A stretch of 64,000 nt of DNA, taken from positions 1 to 64,000 of the forward strand of contig MU405335.1 of assembly GCA_022836615.1 (NCBI GenBank), given 5' to 3'. Positions 56,173 through 64,000 of the stretch are shown one piece after another; positions within the stretch are counted from its first letter, which is position 1; each line of letters opens with the position of its first letter. Both the position numbers and the translations under genes were made by a program. The stretch is from Annulohypoxylon bovei var. microspora (lineage: Eukaryota; Ascomycota; Sordariomycetes; Xylariales; Hypoxylaceae). The notes under the pieces were generated by a model that worked only from the letters and a program-made list of their open reading frames with translations, made no database searches and had not been told where the DNA came from.

Positions 56173-58459
56173 TTAGGCGGCTGTAGGACTATAAGCGTCC
56201 TCCATATCCTCCGCACCATCGAGTCCCATCTCTTGTTCCTGTTCGTCGCGCTCCGCAGCGGCATCTGAGCCATCCGAGATATTTTCGCCGTTCTTGCCCT
56301 GGTTCTCCATAGCGTACAAGCGGGCAGCTCTGCCTTCCTTCTTGCGCGGCTGTGGGGCTGGGGGTGGGTGTTAGTCGATTGTCCTGAAGGGCTTATGATT
56401 ATAAGGGAAGACTTACCTCGACCATTCTCCTGGACATAGAATCGACGAAGCAGGGAGACTGCATCGTCGCGGAGATAGCCACCCTCGACCGGGTAACCAC
56501 GCTCAACATTGCCACCGTCTCCATCATCCTCGTCGCGCGGAGCAGGACCGGCTCTGCCCTTGGCAATGCGGTTAGCGTCTTGCGGACCATATCCATTCTG
56601 ATAAGGTCGGTCCTGCGGCTTCGACACGGGTTTAGAGTTCATGTGGATCTTGAAAACACCACCAGTTCCGCCAAACTTGTCGTTAACAGCACCGAAGTAA
56701 ACCTTCTTGATACCCAATTGGCGAAGAAGGGAGGCGCACATGACACAAGGCTCAACCGTCACGTAAAGGATACATTCGGATAGAATGTCATGACTAACCA
56801 CTGGGGCGGGGTGGAGTTTCTGGCCGTAAGGATAAAGATGGCCATCCGAGGGGTCTACATCTCCCCAGCTCGCATCGTCCAGAGCTGGGCTGTTGTCGAC
56901 ATCTTTGATGCCGTCCGGCCCCTTGCGAGAAAGCAAGGCGGATATGGCCATGAACTCGGCATGACGAGTACCATTGCGGGTGTTGTTCGTTGCGTTCATG
57001 CCTCGGGCAATGACTCTTCCATGGTAGACTATGACACAGCCAACCGGCGTCTCGTTGGTACTTAGTGCTAAGTTACCCTGATCAGGTGTTAGTAATATGG
57101 TCGATATAGACACAGCCAAAGAGTTGAGAATCAATGATAAAAATGTATATGGGCGAAAAGATAAAGAGTCATTGAACTCGCCATGTCGTAGTGACCCAAT
57201 CTTATAATAACATAATACTTAAATCCAAGGAGGGGAAAAGAAAAGAAAAGAAAAGAAAAGAAAAGGGAGGAGTAACGTACCATATCAAGAGCCGCTCGCA
57301 TGAACTTGAGATGAGGCTCTCGCTCGAGTCGCTCCTCTTCCGTCTTGGGCTCGATCAGTCCAGGCAGATGATTCGGGATAGTTGGGGGCGTTGGCAACGG
57401 GGCAGGGGCAGGTGTAGGAGCAGGCTTAGGAGCACCCTTATCAGTAAGAGGGAAGACAACACGGGGCGGCGGAATAGTTACACGCTTGGTAGGGGCCGTC
57501 GTAGTAGTCTGGCTGGGCTGAGGGGGCTGCACTGCGCCAAAGGAATCATCAGAGAAGTCATCAGCGCCATGAGAATTAATATCAGGGCTGAGACCCTCGG
57601 CATGTCTGCTCGGCGGGATATTCTCCGCCATCCCACATCTGTTCGGAGTGGGGTTTCGTGCCGTAGTGGCGTACTGACTGCGGGTACCCGAACTCTGATG
57701 CTGGGTACGATTCTCTACCACAATGGGCTCCAACGCGGATGGCTGAGGATGAGAGGTGCTGGTGTTGCTTCTAGGAAGTGCAACATTCTCTCTTTTGTTG
57801 GAGGAGGGTCTTTGAGGTGAAGAAGGACGGTTGCGGCCGCCTCGTCCAGCTCCGGAAGGTTGTTGGCCGCCGGGCTGGTAAGAGTTGGCTCTGGTGTCAC
57901 CTTGATTGGTAGGAGAAGTGACACGGGCCGGACCAGAGCCCTCTGAGGCCGGATGTCGTGCAGTGGGTTGGTTAGCCGTAGATTGGTTAGCGATGGCGTT
58001 TGACGGGCCGTTAGAGGGAGCACTAGGCACGTCGGGTTCAGGATTGCCTTCACCATTGGCCTTAGAGCCACCTCGCTTTCGGCCACGTCGTTTATTCGGT
58101 GCCATTGTATTTTCGTCTTCTGAGGAAAGGGTAGAAGAAATGGTAGAAGAAATAGAAGAAGAAGATTCAAAACCTTGTTCAAGGTCTATGAAAGAATGTC
58201 GGGAGTTGTGATGAAGTTCAAGTGAACGACGAAGTTGAGGAGAGGAAGAAGATAAAAAGGATGAGTCGGTGTTTTTATTTTGAGTGGTGAAAGTTTTATT
58301 CGGTTGTTGTTTTTGTTGTGGTGGTTGCTGCGTTGATTTAGGCGGTGCCGATTCTGCTGTCGAGGCAAATGGAAAGATGCGGTTGAAGAGTTGTATGAAA
58401 GACGCAAACAGTGCCTGCCAGAGGCTCGCGACGTAACCTGACATTTTGTGTCCCGCCAT
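56173..58459 (-). CDS. TAD2: tRNA adenosine-34 deaminase catalytic subunit, with long N-terminal extension
   Basis: Exons 58459-57281, 57077-56417 and 56357-56173 join in frame to 674 residues. The deaminase core starts at about 383 (HLKFMRAALDM) and holds HAE (432-434) and PCVMC (503-507), the zinc and proton-shuttle residues of the CDA fold. Tad2 pairs with Tad3 to convert A34 to inosine in tRNA anticodons. Splicing the last intron gives ENGRAPQPRKKEGR and an acidic end, instead of the misleading longer unspliced frame. Intron 1 has a perfect ACTAAC branch point and a GAAAA microsatellite (57235-57265). The yeast protein has about 250 residues, so some 380 N-terminal residues are extra: a hydrophobic start (YVASLWQALFASFIQLFNRI) and a long Pro/Ser/Gln-rich region. 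A shorter isoform starting inside exon 1 is possible. Confidence 0.85.
57235..57265. repeat. GAAAA microsatellite in TAD2 intron 1
   Basis: Six tandem GAAAA units lie inside the first intron, close to the donor site. On the transcript strand this is a CTTTT pyrimidine tract. Confidence 0.8.
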
Positions 58460-59663
58460 TGTTTCCTCGTTTTTTTTTAAATCTTTCTCTTCTATTTCCT
58501 TCCGTTCTTTCCTTATTCTCAATGTACGCCTTTCCTATTTTAATGATTATGACACCCTCTCTTACTTAACACCTTGAACTCAGGTAATTATTGCACTTCC
58601 AATCATCCCGGAAAAAAACCGTGAAGTCGTCACCACCTGCACCGATTAGATGAAATAAACTGCTTATTATTAGATGAGATAACACCAATCCCGACCGACA
58701 AGAAAGAGCAAGGCGAGACCTGCATATACTCTCTACTTGCCAGTCTAAGTTCTATGGAGAGGACGGCCTCGACGAGGTTGTGGTTATTAGATTCTACCGA
58801 GATCTCAAACGAAGGTGCATCTACGAAATTGCTGTGTTTCCTTTATGAGACCATTTAGAGGCCACTAGAGAATAATGAGAAGCAGCAAATCCATAAGACG
58901 ACAGTAGATTGTGATACGGGCGAGTTATCATGATTGAAATTAGATAAAACTTTTAAAAATAAAGATGTGGTTTTTATATATCAAGATGAAATGAAAGACG
59001 GCGGCACGCGGCTGAGAATTTTCTGCGGTCGCTTGAACTAAGAGAGCTAATTACCTAATTCGCGCTAGTCTATTTTACTTATGTACATACAGTACCTGCC
59101 CTACATAGGTCTAGATACAAATCTAGACCCACCCCCACCTTCCCCCATTTCAAACTTAGAAAGCGGGAGCGTCCGTGGTTTATAGCTACGTCAGAACGTA
59201 CCTAGGTATCTATGTACCTATGTATCTAGTTTATTCAATTACATAGGTAGGTATGTACCAAATAATATTCTTCAACATTGAATAGAGGGACATTTCAAGA
59301 AGAATGCTCGGATTTACGAAAGAATTAACATATTTACTAATTTCACAAGGTCATCATCATCATCATCATCATCATCAGAAGCCGACAATATTAATAAGAG
59401 CAGTTGAGGGTCGTATTGGTCTAAGTAGGCGTAAAATGTCCGATATCCAAATATCTAAATATCACCTCCCAGAGATCATCAGCTGGACCGGCCCTCAACC
59501 ACCATCTTTCCTCTACTACGAGCCAGAAGCTCACATCGAATCAACTACCATCTGCTCAACCAAGGGTATCGTATTACTGAAGTGATGTAATGGCATCACT
59601 AACCACATTAATACATCTCGTCCATCCCAGTACTGATACCATCGCCGTTGACGACTATCACCA
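58460..59663. other. Spacer between TAD2 and the half-zinc-cluster gene
   Basis: This is the upstream region of TAD2 (minus strand) and the 3' flank of the next gene. It contains ACCTAGGTA/ACATAGGTA-like repeated words (59195-59262) and a CAT microsatellite (59351-59376). A 93-codon + frame (59304-59585) reads the microsatellite as eight histidines; it has no domain and is probably chance. Confidence 0.45.
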
Positions 59664-62192
59664 CTATACAAGACTCGTCATGCGCGGCAAGCGGCGCATC
59701 CCTTGTGCTTCCCGGAAGTTGTATTTCTTTTCGAAGTTGCAATGAATTCTGGAGAAGGCCCCTGACAATTGGGAGTACCTCGACTTGATGCTGTTCATAA
59801 CAGTGAAGGGAAGTCGTCTCAGAAAGGAAAGAGGGTGCGTGGACAGATCCAGCATGTCCACATTTTCAATGGTACGCTGCCGTGGCTTGATAGAAGCTGA
59901 GACAACGGACAGAGACCCCGCTAATATAGGGGTAGTTTCGAACCTTTCAACACTGTTGCTGAAGAATCGCCATTGGTATACCGTGGTTATGGCTAGTAGG
60001 AAAGACAAGGCATGGAGGGCCATCACGGCAAGAGCAGAATCTAGTACACCCGAAAGGAGTACACCATTGTTAGCTCCCTCATGGGAGCTATATGGAACAC
60101 TTCCATCAGGAAGAGCGCTCTGCGTATTAGCGCTGGGGATTGTAGTATCCTGGGCAGCTAAGTCAGCAGTACTGCTGTTGGCATAGTAATTGCCTTTGTG
60201 GTTGTCGTCAATGCCTAGTTCTACAACAGGTGTCGATGTCATCTTCTTCCCGGCCGCATTTCTTACGAATTGCATCGGTTGTGTAGGCTGTGATAAAGAG
60301 ACTGGAGACTGGGGTTTTCCATCCGTTCTACAACTCTCAAGTACTGGAGAGCGTGGAGCCAATGTCTCATTGGGAATATGCTTCTGCGAATGTCTTAGCT
60401 TAAGGCAGTTCTTAGGAATACGAAATAGACTTACGCTTTGAGCTTGCCAATTGTGCTTCTGAGACGATTGTCCTCCTGAGGATGGCTCTGTTGTCACAAG
60501 CGCGAGTGCAACCGAGTGTCCAAATGTCCCACTCCAAGCACCAGTGCCACTTGTCAGCATAGCAACCGATCTCTGTTGACTCTGTTGATTTGTCATGGCC
60601 AACTTAGTTATCCCAAAGTCGGCCGAAGATGAGGATAATATAGGCTGCAACTCTTGTTGCCTAGATGATGTCGCGTTTAGTTGAGTTGAGGATGTGTTTA
60701 CTCTAGCCCTCGGTATGTCCGCTTCAGTCGGTGACGACACGATGCGAGGCTGTGGATGTAGTTCATCCAGTCTCGCTGGCGGTAGTGGGCTTAGTCCACC
60801 TGGGGAAACTGGAACATGCCACTCTGGTACTTGTTCAATCCGCCCGCTGTTATCATGTGCTGTGTGAGATAAACTCTCATAGTACGGCCATGTGTCTAGG
60901 CTGATCGGCGACAGTGCTTGTACTGGGCCAAAGAGCGAGGTGCGGTGTTGCACATTCGGAGATACAGCTAGTTGCGTATCAAAATTCCGATCCTCGCCTG
61001 TAGAAATCTCCCGATCGCGACTATCTACTGGTCGTTGGTGGTTGGAGTATTCGAAGTAGTCGGGAAGAGGCATCGCTGCAACTTCCTTACTTAGGCTTGG
61101 GTCGTCCTCAAGGCCAGTTGAGGAACCTGGCGAGTATAGGTTGAAGTCGGCGTAGTTGTTGCCCGCCTCTCCGCCTGGGTTTAGGTATGGTGGTAGTGGT
61201 ACTTGCACTTCTCCCTCGGCGGTTCCAGCCATCATGTTCTCAACGCCAAGTGTCTGAGCTGGCGTAATCGGTTGCGATGGTGAGAATGAGTTGTATGATG
61301 TGGGTGATAGTAGGCCTTGGGGATCATGGAAGAAGTCGTAATCGAATGGAATAGATTCGGTTGGTTCCTCATCGAACTGAATGAACTGATTCCAGTCCAT
61401 GGTTAGGTCGACCGATGACTCTGTCATGGTCGAGTCAAATGACAATGATGGCGCTTCGTCCGAAATGCTGAATGATGGATTTTGTAGGAAATCTTCTAAA
61501 GGTTCCAATGTTGGTTGAGGTGGTGGTGCTGGCGATAATATTGTTGAAGCAGCTGTCTTCTTCGCCTTCTTGGATATTTTGGCCGTAGAAGAAGAACCTG
61601 CCGACCTCTTATGGCTTGGGTCACAACGCACCTTCTTTCTCCGGCAGGAGTCGCATGCCTTGATTATTCGCATTAGGTGGGCGTGGTCACGCTGTTCCTT
61701 GGTCTTGCAACCACGAGATGTCATGTTAGTGACATCTTGACCATCCTTGGTGATGATCTTCATGCCAGGAAGATGAGAAAAGTCGTTCGATAGAGCCGCC
61801 CTCTTGGTGGCTTTGGATTCGCTAGATGGCAATAAAGTGCTGCTACCTTGCGTCCACTGGCTCTCGGACATGACGGGAGATGTGAAATTAGAGCCATAGC
61901 CGGAATCGAGCATAGAGCCAGAGGGCGATTCAGTAGCGGAGCCCAGGGAAGGATAAACCATGAAGAATTTGAAGAGCTCACCAGTCGCCATGCTGTGCTC
62001 AAAGAACTCCATGGAGACGGTAGCACGCTTATTGGTGATGGGAGCGTCGCCCGGCACATATGCGTTAATCATCTCGTCCAGCTGCTTGGAACCCATAGCA
62101 GGGAAGAATTGCAAGGGGGACCCAATTGCAGGCTGGTGGACGGAGAAGCCCATCAGGGAAGTAGAAGAGTTGTTTCGGGAGGTGTTCGACAT
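59664..62192 (-). CDS. Half Zn2Cys6-cluster protein with a predicted membrane segment
   Basis: Exons 62192-60435 and 60383-59664 give about 825 residues. The 51-bp intron has a GTAAGT donor and a GCTAAG branch, and causes no frame change if retained. Residues 180-190 read CDSCRRKKVRC followed by DPSHKRS: the first half (CX2CX6C) of a fungal Zn(II)2Cys6 DNA-binding domain. No second cysteine triad follows; instead there is a Lys/Ser-rich stretch. The middle is acidic and rich in Ser, Pro and aromatics, like an activation region. Near residues 697-722 a hydrophobic stretch (ALAVMALHALSFLLAITTVY) could span a membrane, leaving a basic tail of about 100 residues. I infer a regulatory protein, perhaps membrane-tethered. 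The start is the first ATG; the upstream frame is a minisatellite translation. Confidence 0.7.
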   Translation of the reverse strand: MSNTSRNNSSTSLMGFSVHQPAIGSPLQFFPAMGSKQLDEMINAYVPGDAPITNKRATVSMEFFEHSMATGELFKFFMVYPSLGSATESPSGSMLDSGYGSNFTSPVMSESQWTQGSSTLLPSSESKATKRAALSNDFSHLPGMKIITKDGQDVTNMTSRGCKTKEQRDHAHLMRIIKACDSCRRKKVRCDPSHKRSAGSSSTAKISKKAKKTAASTILSPAPPPQPTLEPLEDFLQNPSFSISDEAPSLSFDSTMTESSVDLTMDWNQFIQFDEEPTESIPFDYDFFHDPQGLLSPTSYNSFSPSQPITPAQTLGVENMMAGTAEGEVQVPLPPYLNPGGEAGNNYADFNLYSPGSSTGLEDDPSLSKEVAAMPLPDYFEYSNHQRPVDSRDREISTGEDRNFDTQLAVSPNVQHRTSLFGPVQALSPISLDTWPYYESLSHTAHDNSGRIEQVPEWHVPVSPGGLSPLPPARLDELHPQPRIVSSPTEADIPRARVNTSSTQLNATSSRQQELQPILSSSSADFGITKLAMTNQQSQQRSVAMLTSGTGAWSGTFGHSVALALVTTEPSSGGQSSQKHNWQAQSVSLFRIPKNCLKLRHSQKHIPNETLAPRSPVLESCRTDGKPQSPVSLSQPTQPMQFVRNAAGKKMTSTPVVELGIDDNHKGNYYANSSTADLAAQDTTIPSANTQSALPDGSVPYSSHEGANNGVLLSGVLDSALAVMALHALSFLLAITTVYQWRFFSNSVERFETTPILAGSLSVVSASIKPRQRTIENVDMLDLSTHPLSFLRRLPFTVMNSIKSRYSQLSGAFSRIHCNFEKKYNFREAQGMRRLPRMTSLV

Positions 62193-64000
62193 TTCGATGA
62201 CGTTGTTAGTAATGCCGAAATAATATTTAAAATCCACTTCAGGCGTATTGATGGATTGGTGGGTTCGAATAGGCGTGGGTGTAGGTGTGAGTGTTGGTGT
62301 GAGTGTTGGTGTGAGTGTTGGTGTGAGTGTGAGCGTGGGTGTGGGTGTGGATTCACCAGTGAGCACCACGTTCCCTCATAAAAATGACTCCACGCAATAG
62401 CTAACTCTAAAACGGATATTTCGAGTGTCTCTTAGGTAGTTCAACTTGTTCAAATTGTTACAAATGTACCTTATTGGGTATTGTGTATAATGATTCTGTT
62501 TTTAGCAACTGAGTTGAACTTGCACTTAGTCGTAAGGGGTTGAGTGATGGCGATGTCGACTACCTGGTGGGGGATTTTTCAGCTGTCAGACAATGTGTAG
62601 TGTGATAGAAACCTGCTCCGAGTCAAGACACCTTAGACAGCAATGCCTATAGTGATGCCTGGCTCAGAAGTCAGGATTAGCGAGTGAGGGGTCTTCGAGG
62701 TGAAGGTGTGGGATGGATGTTAGAAGCGTAGAGGAATCTACTGTATAGGTAAATGGTAGAAGTGAAAAGAAAGAGAAAATGGAATTCGAAGCTCGGGAGG
62801 GAGTCACAGGATGATATTTCACTCCCACTTCCCAGTCTTTGGTTATACAATAGTGCGAGCAAAGCCTCAATTCATCGACAATGAGAATGGCGGAGCAGGG
62901 TTGGGAGACCCACCACGGCGAAGAAGTAGTTCGAGCATTTGACCAATTAAATTAAATTTTATATGGACACCGTCCCGGCGAATGGAACTAATCCCCAAGT
63001 ACCTCGTCATAAGGAGTGTTAGTGATTTGCAGGGAGTTGCTTCGAGAATATAACAGATCTAAATCTTTAGTTCCATCAAGACTGGAGAAGGATGCGTTGA
63101 AACCTGAGGCATCCATCGGCGAACCAAATAAGTCCTCGATTGACTCATCCGAAGAATTGGCCAATACAATAAGCTCGAATAAATTAAACGGACCCGAGAA
63201 AGTAAGCTTAGATATAGTTAGGTATGTAGAGATAGTTAGGGAAGCATAATTCACAATTGTATTTCAATTGGATTAATTAATACATCTCACGAAGACTATT
63301 ATTAAGTACATATGTATGTATTGGATATGTACATATTCCCCCATATTCCCCTTTATGAGGTCTTTCGAGGATAATATCATCTTTTATCGACCCCGCTAGA
63401 TCTCCTAGATCTAACCGTGCCGGCGGAAACATACATACATACTTACAATAGGGTACCTACCTAGTAGGTAATTCATGACTGCGGGGCTGAGTCGACGCCA
63501 AAATCAGGATGTATGTGTCTGTGTAATGTTGCGTAAGACGTTAGACCATTTAGGTTACCTCGGAACCTCCTGTCTATATGACTCCACCGAGCGCCGTGTG
63601 CATATGTATCTAATATGCACTATATAGTAGGCAGGTAGGTAGGTAGCTATAGGTGTAGATATTAGGGGAGACTTAGGAATAACTATATCCAAATATCCAT
63701 ATACCAATATATCCATGCTTATTTTCTACGACCTATAAGTATACTGACCTATAAGTATACTAGGCGCCGTAGACCCTAGGTATATATATATGGATGTATC
63801 AATAAGATTGAGAAAGGCGTTCATTCATCTCTCGTCATTTTGCTTCTCATATCATCCATTAATAATGCCAAAAAGAACGCAAGTCGTAAGATTATTCATC
63901 TCAATTTCCAAAGAGATGAAAGGGGTATCAATGCCAAAATATGCAAAAGGGAGAAAATAGGTCGCCAACCCATATATCGACAAAATAAAGTAACAGTAAC
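62193..64000. other. Upstream region of the half-zinc-cluster gene
   Basis: This is promoter and leader DNA: a 12-bp minisatellite (62281-62350), AT-rich stretches, and near 63,600-63,800 TAGG and TATAT repeats. A minus-strand frame at 63254-62988 lacks an ATG at its start and reads like the end of a protein; it may be a fragment. No gene can be supported to the window end. Confidence 0.45.
62281..62350. repeat. G/T-rich minisatellite in the leader of the half-zinc-cluster gene
   Basis: About four copies of the 12-mer GTGAGTGTTGGT are followed by degenerate GTGGGT units, 90-160 bases upstream of the start codon. On the transcript strand it is a C/A-rich ACACTCACACCA array. Confidence 0.75.

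Overview
The window looks like nuclear DNA of a filamentous ascomycete (Pezizomycotina). The evidence is short GT...AG introns with CTAAC-type branch points, the gene families present, a short TTAGGG run, and a sharply two-part base composition typical of species with repeat-induced point mutation (RIP). Sordariomycetes is my guess for the class, at low confidence. All intron positions are my own reading of splice signals and frame.

Positions 1 to about 33,795 are one AT-rich block. In lines I counted, only about one base in ten is G or C. No intact gene is visible. It holds decayed repeats: a 20-bp and a 12-bp tandem array, a G-rich minisatellite, a palindrome of about 1 kb, inverted and direct repeat pairs differing almost only by transitions, hairpins, and two reading frames interrupted almost only by TAA (3482-3970 and 27178-28659). 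RIP of transposable elements explains this best. Such blocks are usually heterochromatin, and some are centromeric or subtelomeric.

At about 33,800 composition switches abruptly to ordinary gene-bearing DNA. Six spliced genes can be supported: a class I SAM-dependent methyltransferase (+, 35585-37337); an F-box protein (-, 39043-40778); an LSB5-like VHS/GAT trafficking protein (-, 43214-44875); an ASH1-like SET-domain H3K36 methyltransferase (-, 46878-49448); the tRNA adenosine deaminase subunit TAD2 with a long disordered N-terminus (-, 56173-58459); and a protein with half a Zn2Cys6 cluster plus a predicted membrane segment (-, 59664-62192). Five of the six are on the minus strand. They show no shared pathway and are not a biosynthetic cluster. 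The spaces between them, notably 51.0-56.0 kb, are long and hold only weak orphan reading frames and microsatellites.

I found no CRISPR array, rRNA, convincing tRNA or intact transposon. The observations most worth checking are the RIP-decayed reading frames, the inverted-repeat and palindrome complex at 20.4-25.4 kb, the strand-asymmetric decay blocks, the TAD2 N-terminal extension, and the membrane-anchored half-zinc-cluster protein.
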